A stretch of 64,000 bases of DNA from an uncultured Alphaproteobacteria bacterium (GTDB lineage: Bacteria; Pseudomonadota; Alphaproteobacteria; Micavibrionales; Micavibrionaceae), in contig CAMLMC010000001.1 in NCBI GenBank assembly GCA_946481075.1, positions 310,001 to 374,000 of the forward strand, given 5' to 3'. Numbering within the stretch: the first letter of the stretch is position 1; the number at the start of each line of letters is the position of its first letter. The notes beneath the pieces were generated by a model. The model did not search any database and was not told the origin of the DNA. It saw only the letters and a list, made by a program, of their open reading frames with translations. This document shows positions 17,884-26,485 of this stretch, one piece after another. Made by a program: the position numbers and the translations under genes.

Positions 17884-19114
17884 GCTGTTCGCGCTTATCT
17901 GTGCTGCGCTTGTGGGGATGGCGGCTCCGGTCGCAGCGTCATCGACACAAAATATTAATGTCATGGGGTTGGATCTGAGCAAGATCGACAAGCCGAGCGC
18001 CGTGCCGTTCGCGCCCGAGGCCGCGTTCGAAGCCGCGACCCGGCTTGAGACCGAAGCCGCGCCATATGATGATCGGGCTTTAGCCTATGAGATCCGCGTC
18101 CCTAAAGACTGGACGGACAATGTTCAGGGCACAGTCGGCGAAATCCAGACGGACAGCAAAGTCCTAAGCGATACCGTGTTATCGATTTTGGGCCGTTATA
18201 TCGCCAAGCCTGTCAACCTTCGCCGCAGTTATGTGGTGGTCGAAGGGATGATGCTGGGCTATGAAATCAATATCCGCGACTGGTTTTTGAATTTTGTATT
18301 GAAGAACGGGTTCTCGCTAACCGCTCTCGATGAAAGATCGAGCAAGGAACTCGAAGGGCTTTATGTTCAGGTTACGGATGATCAAGCCTATCTGGTGCGG
18401 GCCCGCGCCATCATCAGTGGATCACGCCTTATCATGGTTCGTTATTACCTGCCGCAGGAAAATATCCAGACAGAAAAACCGCAGCAAGCGCAGGTCATCC
18501 ATTCCTTTAAACTCAGCGCCCCTTCGGCCGAAGCCATAGAGAAAAGGGCAGAGCATGGTTTTTTAGACCAGTCCTATTTCGATTATCCGGCCTCGTGGAC
18601 CCTGCAGGCGCGCAAAGTCTATTCGATCGAACGGATGGATGCGTTGCTTTATAAAAAATCCGGTGAAGACAGGGAGGCCAAACAGGATATTCTCGACGGG
18701 CAGATCAAGATCAAGCTTGTCTCGCGGCTTTTGAAAACGTCGCTGGCGGATGAAATCAAAGCTTTCCGCGAAGGTTCGGCCATCAAGGGATACCAGATCG
18801 GCAAGATGATAGAAGAGGTGAAGTACACCTACCATCCTTCCATGACCGCGGGAAAAACCCAGATTTATGAGTTGGTGCCCGAAGACAAGGTGTCGATGAA
18901 AAGTTATGAAATGGTTGTTTCCATCTTGCAGAACGATGATTTCTATTACTTCGTGACGCTGATCACACCGGCGCGGCAGAATGATTTTTATATATGGGCG
19001 CGGAATATGGAGGCGTACAAAATTGTCACCGGTTCCTTTCGTCGTAACAATTTGCCGGTTGGTGCCGCCGATCCGAACGATCCATACTACGATTATTTGA
19101 AAGACCCGCAATGA
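17834..19114 (+). CDS. Exported protein of unknown function overlapping the thioesterase gene
   Basis: A 426-residue protein I do not recognise. It has a clear Sec signal peptide (basic MKNAAPRKYARFK, core LFALICAALVGMA, cleavage after PVAA). The mature part seems to hold two related halves: each has a DW/SW-type strand (YEIRVPKDWTDN near 90; FDYPASWTLQAR near 250), a middle part predicted to bind nothing obvious, and a final strand (SRLIMVRYYLP; DDFYYFVTLITP), reminiscent of duplicated PsbP/Mog1-like alpha-beta domains. Starts at 17834 or 17846 are both possible, and both lie inside the preceding gene, an unusually long overlap. It is probably periplasmic. The internal duplication is an impression by eye. 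Confidence 0.68.
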   Translation: MSISMKNAAPRKYARFKLFALICAALVGMAAPVAASSTQNINVMGLDLSKIDKPSAVPFAPEAAFEAATRLETEAAPYDDRALAYEIRVPKDWTDNVQGTVGEIQTDSKVLSDTVLSILGRYIAKPVNLRRSYVVVEGMMLGYEINIRDWFLNFVLKNGFSLTALDERSSKELEGLYVQVTDDQAYLVRARAIISGSRLIMVRYYLPQENIQTEKPQQAQVIHSFKLSAPSAEAIEKRAEHGFLDQSYFDYPASWTLQARKVYSIERMDALLYKKSGEDREAKQDILDGQIKIKLVSRLLKTSLADEIKAFREGSAIKGYQIGKMIEEVKYTYHPSMTAGKTQIYELVPEDKVSMKSYEMVVSILQNDDFYYFVTLITPARQNDFYIWARNMEAYKIVTGSFRRNNLPVGAADPNDPYYDYLKDPQ

Positions 19115-19268
19115 CCCCCAATGCCGCCGGGGTCGCGTCGGTTCTGGTTTTAATGGATACGGAACCGCAAATACTTATGTTGGTATTTCAGTCGTATTGG
19201 TTGTCCTTGGCTGCCTGATCGTCAACGCGCGCCAGATTGCGGATGTTCTTATCCGTCGCAGGTGTTAA

Positions 19269-20000
19269 TTAACGTTCAAGAACGACCGCATTGAACTGGT
19301 AATTGTCGCCGGGGGTTTTGAGGCAAAAGAAAGCCCGGCCGCTAAAGGTTGTATCTACCATCGTTCCTGCAAAAGATCCGTTCGTATATTGTCCGCCACT
19401 TCCAACATGGACCTGCGCGGGGGCATCATTGTTGGGATTGTCGATTTTTAACAGGTCATTGATGGCCATGCATGTATCCCTGTTCAAATGGTTGACGAGC
19501 ATGACTAGGTCGTTCGAATCCAAAGCGGGCGTTGCGGGTACCGATGTTCCAACGCCGGCTATGTTGATAACGCGAAAGGCGGGCGTTCCGGCGCGGTAAT
19601 CCGAGGGGTTGCCGATTCCGGGATTGTTCAGGTCAAGACCATCGGTGCTCACAATATAGGGGGTTACATTGCCGCCGGTCGGCTCAAAAACCGCGCAACT
19701 GCCATCGGATGGTGCATTTGCGTTGGGGGTGTTATTGGCGGTTACACCATCGTTTCTGGTATAGGCGGCCGTATGGAAATCAAGCTGGTCCGATCTGCAG
19801 CCTGAAAGCATGATGCGGTTAACAGCTGTTTTAATGGTTGTGGTGTAGCTCAGGATCTCGCCCGCATACAATTGCGCCCTTTCTTTTGCAGAGGAACCGC
19901 CGCCGCCGCGTGTCGAATTGGTGACGACATAGGACAGTGCTGCAAAAAGCGCTACCGCAATCAAAATCAGAAAAAGTACATTGCCTGATTGGTTATTCAT
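19269..20000 (-). CDS. Type IV pilin-like (prepilin N-terminus) surface protein
   Basis: A 243-residue protein that begins with a very short leader MNNQSG followed by a 20-residue hydrophobic helix (NVLFLILIAVALFAALSYVV), the layout of class III-type prepilin signal peptides cut after Gly by a prepilin peptidase. The usual Glu at position +5 is replaced. Four cysteines in the remaining globular, Asn/Gly/Thr-rich domain (SGCRSDQ, GSCAVFEP, DTCMAIND, FFCLKTP) could form two disulfides. No pilus assembly genes (pilB, pilC, pilQ) are nearby, so it is an orphan pilin or pseudopilin, or simply a membrane-anchored protein with a similar N-terminus. It is downstream of glnA but separated by that gene's terminator. 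Confidence 0.6.
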   Translation of the reverse strand: MNNQSGNVLFLILIAVALFAALSYVVTNSTRGGGGSSAKERAQLYAGEILSYTTTIKTAVNRIMLSGCRSDQLDFHTAAYTRNDGVTANNTPNANAPSDGSCAVFEPTGGNVTPYIVSTDGLDLNNPGIGNPSDYRAGTPAFRVINIAGVGTSVPATPALDSNDLVMLVNHLNRDTCMAINDLLKIDNPNNDAPAQVHVGSGGQYTNGSFAGTMVDTTFSGRAFFCLKTPGDNYQFNAVVLER

Positions 20001-20033
20001 TCTAATAGTTTAGCACTTTTAACAGCGTTCCAA

Positions 20034-20067
20034 ATAAAAAAAAACCGGCTGGTTTGCGGCCGGTTTT
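20034..20067 (-). terminator. Intrinsic terminator of glnA
   Basis: The arms AAAACCGGC and GCCGGTTTT form a 9-bp stem, followed on the minus strand by a long T run. It begins about 22 bp after the glnA stop and precedes the pilin-like gene. Confidence 0.88.
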
Positions 20068-20088
20068 CTAAGGAAGTGTTATATAAGC

Positions 20089-21525
20089 TTATGCTGAATA
20101 ATACATTTTGAATTCAATCGGGTGCGGCATGGTTTCAAAGGCGTCGATTTCTTCCATTTTCAAATTGATATAGGCCATGATGGCATCTTTCGTGAACACA
20201 TCGCCTTTCAGAAGGAAGTCATGGTCGGCCTTCAGGGCATTGACGGCTTCACGCAATGATCCGCAAACCGTTGGCACTTTTGCCAGTTCTTCTTCCGGCA
20301 ATTCGTAAAGGTTCGCATCCATTGCTTCACCCGGATGGATTTTGTTTTGAATGCCATCAAGACCGGCCATCAGCATCGCCGCAAAGGCAAGGTACGGGTT
20401 TGCCGTTGGATCAGGGAAGCGTACTTCCACACGTTTTGCCTTTGGCGAATTGCCGAACGGAATGCGGCAGCTTGCCGAGCGGTTGCGCGCGGAGTAGGCG
20501 AGCAGGACAGGAGCTTCATACCCCGGCACCAGACGTTTGTAGGAATTGGTGGATGGGTTGGTAAAGCAGTTCAACGCCTTGGCATGTTTGATAATTCCGC
20601 CGATGTAGTAAAGGGCGGTTTCGGATAGGCCTGCATATTTGTCACCTGCGAACATAGGCTTGCCCGCATTCCACAGAGATTGGTGAACGTGCATGCCTGA
20701 CCCGTTATCGCCATAGACAGGTTTCGGCATGAAGGTTGCTGTCTTACCGTATGTGTGCGCGACATTGTGAACCGCGTATTTGTACAGTTGCATGTTGTCT
20801 GCACAGTCAACGAGTGTGGAGAAGAAAATCCCCAGTTCGTGTTGTGATGCCGCCACTTCGTGGTGGTGTTTTTCGACAGGTACGCCGAGGGAGGCAAGAA
20901 CTGTTAGCATTTCTGCGCGCAGGTCGGCACCGGAATCAATTGGCGCCTCCGGGAAGTAGCCCCCTTTGACGCCCGGGCGGTGGCCTGTGTTGCCATCGTC
21001 ATAGGACTTACCGGTGTTGTATGGGCCTTCGATGGAATCGAATTCGTGGCTGACCTTGTTCATCGTCACACTGTATTTTACATCATCGAAGATAAAGAAT
21101 TCAGCTTCGGGCCCGAAATAGGCGGTGTCGGCGAGGCCTGTTGATTGAAGGTAAGCTTCGGCGCGCTTGGCGATTGTTCGCGGACAGCGGCCATAGCCAT
21201 CGCCGCTGATCGGTTCAAATACGGTGCAAAATACTTTCAAAGTCGGCTGCGCCGCAAACGGGTCGAGCCAGCATTTGCTCCAATCTGGCACCAGCGACAT
21301 GTCGGATTCGTTGATTGCCTTCCATCCGGCGATGGAAGAGCCGTCAATCATGATGCCCTCCTTGAAGAGGTCTTCGTTCACGGTTGAGATATGTTGATCT
21401 GTGTGCTGCATCTTCCCGCGTGGGTCGGTGAATTGAAAGCCCACAAACTGGATGTCGTTTTCATCGGCGAATTTTTTGAAATCGGAGTAACCTTTAAATT
21501 TTAAGGCGTGCGGGGAAGTGGGCAT
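20089..21525 (-). CDS. glnA: Glutamine synthetase type I
   Basis: The enzyme makes glutamine from glutamate, ammonia and ATP as a cytosolic dodecamer. The start at 21525 ([10 protein letters not shown]) is chosen because AAGGAACC lies 7 bases upstream; a further in-frame start at 21576 has none. That gives 478 residues, close to the usual 469. Visible motifs: DGSSIAGW near the N-terminus, the ATP/metal-site AEFFIFD and [10 protein letters not shown], the [10 protein letters not shown] loop, NRSASCRIP with the active-site Arg, and the adenylylation loop NLYELPEE with Tyr407, so adenylylation control by GlnE is expected. Most alphaproteobacteria carry glnB directly upstream; here the upstream interval holds only a tRNA-His and glnB is not in the window. 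Confidence 0.96.
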   Translation of the reverse strand: MPTSPHALKFKGYSDFKKFADENDIQFVGFQFTDPRGKMQHTDQHISTVNEDLFKEGIMIDGSSIAGWKAINESDMSLVPDWSKCWLDPFAAQPTLKVFCTVFEPISGDGYGRCPRTIAKRAEAYLQSTGLADTAYFGPEAEFFIFDDVKYSVTMNKVSHEFDSIEGPYNTGKSYDDGNTGHRPGVKGGYFPEAPIDSGADLRAEMLTVLASLGVPVEKHHHEVAASQHELGIFFSTLVDCADNMQLYKYAVHNVAHTYGKTATFMPKPVYGDNGSGMHVHQSLWNAGKPMFAGDKYAGLSETALYYIGGIIKHAKALNCFTNPSTNSYKRLVPGYEAPVLLAYSARNRSASCRIPFGNSPKAKRVEVRFPDPTANPYLAFAAMLMAGLDGIQNKIHPGEAMDANLYELPEEELAKVPTVCGSLREAVNALKADHDFLLKGDVFTKDAIMAYINLKMEEIDAFETMPHPIEFKMYYSA

Positions 21526-21720
21526 TCGTGAGGTTCCTTGTATTATGCAATTATACGAAAATGGAAGGCCAGCCATGCGGCATTCGCATAGCTTGTTAGC
21601 ATATGCAGTATAACAAAGTCTAGGCGGTTTTTGGTCATTTTACCTGAAATTACCCCCTTAATAATCCTTGAACAGGGCGGGGGCTTCGATTATACAAAGC
21701 TGTCTTTTTCAAAAAGGCAT

Positions 21721-21797
21721 GGCGGACGTAGCTCAGTTGGTAGAGCCCCTGGTTGTGGTCCAGGTTGTCGCGGGTTCGAGCCCCGTCGTTCGCCCCA
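21721..21797 (+). tRNA. tRNA-His (anticodon GTG)
   Basis: A complete cloverleaf with encoded G-1 pairing to C73, an 8-bp acceptor, anticodon stem CCTGG/CCAGG around loop TTGTGGT (anticodon GTG at 21755-21757), a T arm with GGTTCGAGCC and encoded CCA. The G-1:C73 pair is the identity element of tRNA-His. Its 3' end is duplicated downstream. Confidence 0.97.
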
Positions 21798-21884
21798 TTT
21801 TCTAACCGCCGGATATCAATCCACACCCCTGAATTAGCACGAAGAAGTGAACCCGCGTTTTAAAAGATGCGCGGCAGGGCCGCG

Positions 21885-21916
21885 CGCGGGTTCGAGCCCC
21901 GTCGTTCGCCCCATTT
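21885..21916. repeat. Second copy of the tRNA-His 3' end (32-bp perfect direct repeat, att-like)
   Basis: These 32 bp are identical to 21769-21800, which cover the T arm, acceptor 3' strand, CCA and three following Ts of tRNA-His. The second copy is not part of a folded tRNA, because the 84 bp before it do not resemble a tRNA 5' half. Such a copy of a tRNA 3' end is the classic footprint of a tyrosine-recombinase element that used the gene as attachment site. Here almost everything between the copies is gone. A simple local duplication is the alternative. Confidence 0.7.
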
Positions 21917-21999
21917 CCCTATTTTCCGAAATATATTGATCTTGAGGCTCTGTATAGCCTAAGACTGAGGTGAAATCATTCATTTCAGGAGTAGATATC

Positions 22000-22317
22000 A
22001 TGACACAACGCAAGGTAGTTAATGACGACAATTCTATCACAGGGCCCTTCAATCGTTTGGATGAAGAGGTGTTGGACCAAAAGAAGTTCCGCGATGGCGA
22101 GACGCTGATCTATGTTGGCGAGGAGTTGCCGGAGGATGAGGTTGAGCAAAACACGATCGCCGAAATCCAACTGCATGAAATGGGTAGCCGCGCGGCCTCT
22201 TTTGGTTTTGTGGCCCGCCGCGTTTCCGACATGATTGGGGAAGGTGAGCATATTCCGCAAGGAGAAACAACCAAGATAGAACCTGCTCTCTTTATTCCCG
22301 GCCTGACGCAGGGATAA
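22000..22317 (+). CDS. Small acidic orphan protein
   Basis: A 105-residue soluble protein I do not recognise, rich in Glu/Asp (for example GEELPEDEVEQN). There is no signal peptide, membrane segment or Cys. The start at 22000 is supported by AGGAG 9 bases upstream; an in-frame upstream ATG at 21970 has no ribosome site. It lies just after the att-like tRNA-His repeat and 6 bp before another orphan gene, and the pair ends in an intrinsic terminator, so it is a two-gene operon. Its location beside an attachment-site scar makes acquisition by transfer possible, though the codon use does not look strikingly different by eye. Confidence 0.6.
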   Translation: MTQRKVVNDDNSITGPFNRLDEEVLDQKKFRDGETLIYVGEELPEDEVEQNTIAEIQLHEMGSRAASFGFVARRVSDMIGEGEHIPQGETTKIEPALFIPGLTQG

Positions 22318-22323
22318 ATTACT

Positions 22324-22779
22324 ATGAATCCAAGTGAAGCCGCGCAAGCGTTATTTCGATACAATTTTGAGCGCGATTTTAAGGTTGCCAACATGAGTCC
22401 CTTTGCGCCGCCGACGATATTGCGAACCCCTACGTCATTTTTCCCTCATCCTGACGGATTTTACAGCACGGGAGAATGCAACGGCGTCGGAAAATCGTAT
22501 TACAGCCGGAATAAGGGGCGCATTGACAACGTTTATCAAGCTTTGGCGGAGGCTTTCAACGCACAGTTAAACCGCCCAATTCACTCTAGAGACGCAGAAA
22601 AATTTGCGAGTGATCTCAAAAGGCTTTGGGGGCGAGATATTGTTGTTATTGACAGAACGGATGGGTTGCTAGCGCGTGCTGGTGATGTCCCAAGTCTTCA
22701 TGTTTTCGTTGAAAAACGTCCAAATCCAAGGGGATTTAACTATCATGTCGATGGTTATATGGTTTTGTCTGCCGATTGA
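22324..22779 (+). CDS. Orphan protein, second gene of a two-gene unit
   Basis: A 151-residue soluble protein with no recognised domain. It is aromatic-rich at the N-terminus (FRYNFERDF, SFFPHPDGFY). A central Gly/Lys/Tyr stretch (ECNGVGKSYYSRNKGRIDN) is followed by a predicted helix (YQALAEAFNAQLN) and an alpha-beta C-terminus (LWGRDIVVIDRT, SLHVFVEKRP). No signal peptide is present. It starts 6 bp after the preceding acidic orphan and is followed directly by a terminator. Functions such as a toxin-immunity or phage-derived pair can be imagined, but no motif supports them. Confidence 0.6.
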   Translation: MNPSEAAQALFRYNFERDFKVANMSPFAPPTILRTPTSFFPHPDGFYSTGECNGVGKSYYSRNKGRIDNVYQALAEAFNAQLNRPIHSRDAEKFASDLKRLWGRDIVVIDRTDGLLARAGDVPSLHVFVEKRPNPRGFNYHVDGYMVLSAD

Positions 22780-22787
22780 TTTGAATG

Positions 22788-22809
22788 CCCCGCCGAAAGC
22801 GGGGTTTTT
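22788..22809 (+). terminator. Intrinsic terminator after the orphan pair
   Basis: The stem CCCCGC/GCGGGG with a 5-nt loop is followed by TTTTTC. It starts 9 bp after the stop of the preceding gene and 51 bp before nnrD. Confidence 0.85.
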
Positions 22810-22838
22810 CTTTTACGGCGGCGGGCGTATAAAGTCTT

Positions 22839-23648
22839 ATGACCCAAATTCTGAAGAACGATCCGTCCCTGTGGCGGGATGCTTTGCCCGTCATCAATCC
22901 AGATGCCCATAAATATGATCGCGGCGTCGCCGTTATTTATGGTGCGCCGAAAATGACGGGTGCAACACGGCTTGCGGCAAGGGCCTGCGCACGGATGGGG
23001 GCGGGTTTGGTGAAGGTTATCGCGCCTGCCGGAACGGGCGATATTTACCGTTCGACCTTGCATGAAGAGGTGATTGTTGTTGATGAGGCAGATTTTGAGG
23101 GGTTGGGGGATCCACGGATCGGGGCTGTTTTGTTCGGGCCGGGTTTTTCGAAAGAGGACGGAGTGTCCAGAATGGGCGATATTAAAGTGGCCCTGGGGTG
23201 CGAGCAGATTCATGGTGTTGTGCTGGACGCGGGGGCGTTTTTGAACGTGAATAATATTGCAGGGTCCCTGAGAAAATGTGTTTTGACGCCGCATGAGGGT
23301 GAGTTTGCCAAGGTATTTTCTGTTTTAACTGGAGATAAGGCGGAGCGGGCGGAAAAAGCGGTGAAGGCGACAGGGGCTTGTGTCGTCCTCAAAGGTGCGC
23401 AGACCGTGATTGCAGGCAAGGGCGAGACAATTTTACAGGACAGGCCGCTGCCGCAACTGGCGACAGCCGGGACGGGGGACGTGCTGGCCGGCATGATCAC
23501 GGGCCTGATTGCGCAAGGGATGGATAACCGGATGGCGGCCGCTGCTTCGGTTTGGATTCACGGTGAGGCGGCTGCGCGGTTCGGGGTGGGGCTGGTCGCC
23601 AGCGATTTGCCGGACATAATCCCTGCGGTTTTGCAGGATTTGCGGTAA
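22839..23648 (+). CDS. nnrD: ADP-dependent NAD(P)H-hydrate dehydratase, no epimerase domain
   Basis: A 269-residue ribokinase-like enzyme that dehydrates damaged S-NADHX/NADPHX back to NADH/NADPH using ADP. Family features: the nucleotide repair core ARACARMGAGLVKV, DAGAFLN, TPHEGEFAKVF (the substrate-proximal LTPHEGE motif), CVVLKGAQTVIAG and the anion-hole and catalytic region TAGTGDVLAGMI. Many bacteria fuse it to an N-terminal NnrE epimerase, giving about 480-500 residues. Here the protein starts directly with the dehydratase domain, so the epimerase must be separate, or epimerisation spontaneous. In other alphaproteobacteria the fused gene sits next to glnB-glnA, and the nearby glnA fits that ancestral neighbourhood after an insertion. 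Confidence 0.88.
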   Translation: MTQILKNDPSLWRDALPVINPDAHKYDRGVAVIYGAPKMTGATRLAARACARMGAGLVKVIAPAGTGDIYRSTLHEEVIVVDEADFEGLGDPRIGAVLFGPGFSKEDGVSRMGDIKVALGCEQIHGVVLDAGAFLNVNNIAGSLRKCVLTPHEGEFAKVFSVLTGDKAERAEKAVKATGACVVLKGAQTVIAGKGETILQDRPLPQLATAGTGDVLAGMITGLIAQGMDNRMAAAASVWIHGEAAARFGVGLVASDLPDIIPAVLQDLR

Positions 23649-23798
23649 TGCATATATGTCGACATTATCACTTTTTGCCGAACTTTTGAGGCGATTCTAT
23701 CCTCGATGCCATAGCGCAAAAATCCCGAAAAACTCCTTGGCTTTCCTAGGGGTTTGGGTTAAAACCGCGCGGTTGGCCGGATTCCGGCCACAGAGCAT

Positions 23799-23883
23799 GC
23801 GGGTGTGGCGAAATTGGCAGACGCACCAGATTTAGGTTCTGGCGCCGCAAGGCGTGGGGGTTCAAGTCCCTTCACCCGCACCA
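23799..23883 (+). tRNA. tRNA-Leu (anticodon TAG)
   Basis: Acceptor GCGGGTG pairs with the 3' strand CACCCGC. Anticodon stem CCAGA/TCTGG encloses TTTAGGT (anticodon TAG at 23833-23835). A short variable arm GGCGCCGCAAGGCGT as in class II tRNAs, T arm GGTTCAAGTCC and encoded CCA are present. It reads CUN-family leucine codons and ends 54 bp before tig. Confidence 0.97.
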
Positions 23884-23937
23884 CGCTCCACCGGCACCAT
23901 AGGCCGGGAGAATTTAAACAAGGACATTAGGAAAACC

Positions 23938-25326
23938 ATGCAAGTTAAAGAAATCAAATCAGAAGGCCTGAACATCGAAATGGAAGTCACGGTTCCGGCC
24001 AACGACATCCGCAAGGAGCAGGAATTTCGCCTGAAGGAAGTCGGCAAGACCGTCAAATTCCCTGGTTTCCGTCCCGGCAAAGTGCCGATGAAAATGCTGG
24101 AGCAAAAATACGGCAAAGCCGTTATGGGCGAAGTGCTGGAAAACGTTGTCAGCAAGACAACGGCGCAAGTCCTGAAAGACAAAAACATTCGCCCCGCGAT
24201 GCAGCCGAAAATTGAAGTAAAAGAATTCGACGAAGGCAAAGACCTTGTTTTCAACATGCAGCTTGAAACACTGCCAACATTCGAAGTTATGGATCTTAAG
24301 GGCCTGAAACTGGAGCGCCCGGTTGCAAAGATCGAAGCCAAAGGCATCGATGAGGCGCTGGAGCGCATTGCAAAAAGCAACAAGACGACAAAGCCGATCG
24401 AGGGCGAACGCGCCTCTAAAAAAGGCGACATCGCGATCATCACGTTCCATGGCCGCACCAAAGATGATGGCGTTCAACACGAAGGCATGCACGCCCATGG
24501 CGTTGAACTCGAACTCGGCTCCGGACGCTTCATACCGGGCTTTGAAGACCAGATCATCGGCAAAAAGGCCGGTGAGAGCTTTGAAGTCAACGTGACATTC
24601 CCGGCTGATTACGGCGCGAAGGAACTGGCTGGCCGCGAAGCGATTTTCGATACGGTTCTGGAAGCCATCCATGAAGCCGCAGAATCCGAGGTGAATGACG
24701 AATTTGCAGGCAAATTAGGCTTTAAAGATGTTGCTGCCCTGCGCGGTGCCATCGAACAACAGATGAAAGCCGAATACGAACAGCAAAGCCGCCTGAAGGT
24801 AAAGCGCCAGTTGCTCGACATTCTCGATGAGAACCATGATTTCGTTATTCCGGAATCGATGGTCGAAGCTGAATATAAAGGCATCGTTCAGCAGATCGAG
24901 AACGAGCGCAAAGCCAACCCTGAAGCGGGCGGCGAGTTGACCGATGAAGAGAAGGAAGAATTGCAAGCGATTGCAGAGCGCCGCGTGCGCCTTGGCCTGA
25001 TCCTGTCCGAAGTCGGCAATAAGAACAAGGTCACCGTGAACAATCAAGAACTGCAACGCGCCGTAATGGGCGAAGCCCAAAAATATCCGGGCTACGAAAA
25101 GCAGGTGTTCGAGTATTACAAGAACAACCCGCAAGCCCTTGACATGATGCGTGCGCCTATCTTTGAAGAAAAGGTTGTCGAGCTGATCTTCAAGGACGCC
25201 ACGATCACGGACAAGGAAGTCACGATCGAAGAGCTGATGAAGGAAGAGGATGAGGAGGCGCTCAAGCCGAAGAAAAAATCCTCCGCCAAAAAGGCTCCGG
25301 CCAAAAAGGCCAAGAAAGACGAATAA
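23938..25326 (+). CDS. tig: Trigger factor, ribosome-associated chaperone
   Basis: Trigger factor binds the ribosome exit tunnel and holds nascent chains; it also has prolyl isomerase activity. The ATG at 23938 (MQVKEIKSEG) is preceded by AGGAAAA; the frame is open further back into the tRNA but has no start signal there. At 462 residues it has the N-terminal ribosome-binding domain with the signature GFRPGKVPMKMLEQKYG (about 44-60), a central FKBP-type isomerase domain (about 155-245) and a C-terminal helical chaperone domain. A Lys/Ala/Pro-rich tail (KKKSSAKKAPAKKAKKDE) ends the protein, as in several alphaproteobacteria. It heads the proteostasis cluster tig-clpP-lon-hupB, but its own terminator makes it a separate transcript. 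Confidence 0.96.
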   Translation: MQVKEIKSEGLNIEMEVTVPANDIRKEQEFRLKEVGKTVKFPGFRPGKVPMKMLEQKYGKAVMGEVLENVVSKTTAQVLKDKNIRPAMQPKIEVKEFDEGKDLVFNMQLETLPTFEVMDLKGLKLERPVAKIEAKGIDEALERIAKSNKTTKPIEGERASKKGDIAIITFHGRTKDDGVQHEGMHAHGVELELGSGRFIPGFEDQIIGKKAGESFEVNVTFPADYGAKELAGREAIFDTVLEAIHEAAESEVNDEFAGKLGFKDVAALRGAIEQQMKAEYEQQSRLKVKRQLLDILDENHDFVIPESMVEAEYKGIVQQIENERKANPEAGGELTDEEKEELQAIAERRVRLGLILSEVGNKNKVTVNNQELQRAVMGEAQKYPGYEKQVFEYYKNNPQALDMMRAPIFEEKVVELIFKDATITDKEVTIEELMKEEDEEALKPKKKSSAKKAPAKKAKKDE

Positions 25327-25330
25327 AAGA

Positions 25331-25358
25331 AAATCCCGCCAAATGGCGGGATTTTTTA
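25331..25358 (+). terminator. Intrinsic terminator of tig
   Basis: The perfect stem AAATCCCGCC/GGCGGGATTT with a 4-nt loop is followed by Ts. It begins 4 bp after the tig stop and overlaps the stop codon region of the convergent small gene at 25356. Confidence 0.93.
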
Positions 25359-25643
25359 TGTGTTGGCGAGGATAAGTTTTTCGCCTTTGCTCAAAGTATA
25401 GGGGTTCGTATTGAATTGTCCGCTTTCCCTGATCGTCCCGTCCATAAGCGCTTCTGTTATGGCAGCGTGGGTTTCGGCATCATTGATGGGATAGAATGTA
25501 TAGTCCCCCAAACCTGCAGCGGCAAACCAGGCAAAGCTCAATTCGGGGGCGGGGTTGCCATCCACGAGGGACATTTTATGAAGCGTCCGGGCCGTTGTTG
25601 TGGATTTTTGCGCAAGCTGCGCCAGCAATTGGTCTTTGTTCAT
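25356..25643 (-). CDS. Small hypothetical protein convergent to tig
   Basis: A 95-residue soluble protein with no recognised domain. The N-terminal half is helical and Gln/Leu/Thr-rich (LLAQLAQKSTTTARTLHKM). The middle has an aromatic stretch (SFAWFAAAGLGDYTFYPIND). The C-terminal half has a predicted helix (AAITEALMDGTIRES). It has no signal peptide or Cys. A plausible ribosome site (GGAGG) precedes the ATG. The stop lies within the right edge of the tig terminator hairpin, which is AT-rich on the other side too and could serve both genes. Function unknown. Confidence 0.55.
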   Translation of the reverse strand: MNKDQLLAQLAQKSTTTARTLHKMSLVDGNPAPELSFAWFAAAGLGDYTFYPINDAETHAAITEALMDGTIRESGQFNTNPYTLSKGEKLILANT

Positions 25644-25738
25644 ATGTGCCTCCCATTATTTCTATTTTCCGTATCTTAGAAAATTCGGGCCGTCGCTGTA
25701 AAGGAAAACCCTTGCCTGAAAATCAGGTGTCTTTTCCC

Positions 25739-25768
25739 CTTGAACTCACTGGGGCTGCCCGCTAGGTT
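25739..25768 (+). promoter_or_regulatory. Possible heat-shock type promoter before clpP
   Basis: CTTGAA at 25739-25744 lies 65 bp before the clpP ATG and matches the -35 element of the RpoH consensus. The -10 side is poor (CTAGGTTTAT after 17 nt, instead of CCCATNT). It is listed because clpP is RpoH-dependent in many proteobacteria. Confidence 0.25.
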
Positions 25769-25809
25769 TATCTTGTGATTCAAACCCTTTAACCGTTAGG
25801 TTTCCCGCC

Positions 25810-26463
25810 ATGAGCATGTTTCCAAAAGGCATTAGCCCCGTTGAACTTTACAACAATTATCTGGTCCCGACCGTTATCGAGCAGACCAACCGCGGCGAAC
25901 GCGCCTTCGATATCTATTCGCGTCTTTTGAAAGAACGTATCATTTTTCTGACAGGCGGCGTGGAAGACGGGGTGTCGGCCGTAGTTTGCGCGCAGTTGCT
26001 ATTCCTTGAATCCGAAAACCCGACAAAGGACATTTCGTTCTACATCAACTCTCCGGGCGGCGTTGTGACCTCCGGTATGGCGATGTACGATACGATGCAA
26101 TATATTAAGCCGGAAGTGTCCACCGTTTGTATCGGTCAGGCGGCGTCGATGGGCTCTCTGCTCCTCACAGCCGGCGCCGCTGGCAAACGTTTCGCGCTCC
26201 CGAATGCCCGTATCATGATTCACCAGCCATCGGGCGGTGCGCAAGGGCAGGCGACGGATATCGAAATTCAGGCCCGTGAGATCCTGCGTCTTCGCGCCAA
26301 CCTGAACCAGATTTACGTTCACCACACGGGCCGCAAACTGGCGGACATTGAAAAAGCGATGGAGCGTGATAACTTCATGTCTTCCGAGGAAGCCAAGAAG
26401 TTCGGACTGATCGATGAAGTAGTTGGCAGCCGTGCCGAAGCCGAGAAAACGCTCGATAAGTAA
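25810..26463 (+). CDS. clpP: ATP-dependent Clp protease proteolytic subunit
   Basis: ClpP forms the 14-subunit barrel peptidase fed by ClpX or ClpA. The 217 residues carry the catalytic triad Ser113 (QAASMGSLL), His138 (MIHQPSGG) and Asp187 (ERDNFMS), the [13 protein letters not shown] oxyanion region and the usual handle helix. An N-terminal propeptide of about 15-20 residues is typical. A terminator lies 22 bp after the stop, and the next gene is lon. In most proteobacteria clpX sits between clpP and lon; it is missing here, so the ATPase partner must be encoded elsewhere. Confidence 0.97.
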   Translation: MSMFPKGISPVELYNNYLVPTVIEQTNRGERAFDIYSRLLKERIIFLTGGVEDGVSAVVCAQLLFLESENPTKDISFYINSPGGVVTSGMAMYDTMQYIKPEVSTVCIGQAASMGSLLLTAGAAGKRFALPNARIMIHQPSGGAQGQATDIEIQAREILRLRANLNQIYVHHTGRKLADIEKAMERDNFMSSEEAKKFGLIDEVVGSRAEAEKTLDK

Positions 26464-26485
26464 TAGTAACGGCGAATATTTCCAG

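Noticed and set aside
19112..19133. GACCCC/GGGGTC inverted repeat after the exported protein gene as a terminator
   Set aside because: No T run follows on either strand within a sensible distance, so it is not reported as a terminator.
21526..21720. Sigma-54 promoter for glnA
   Set aside because: No TGGC-N8-TTGCA-like element is found at a workable spacing. A TATAAT box is present at 21550-21555 (minus), but without a good -35 it was not listed.
21834..22052. Minus-strand ORF running through the duplicated tRNA-His end
   Set aside because: Its sequence (TTGLEPARG) is the well-known translation artefact of a reversed tRNA 3' end; no ribosome site or domain.
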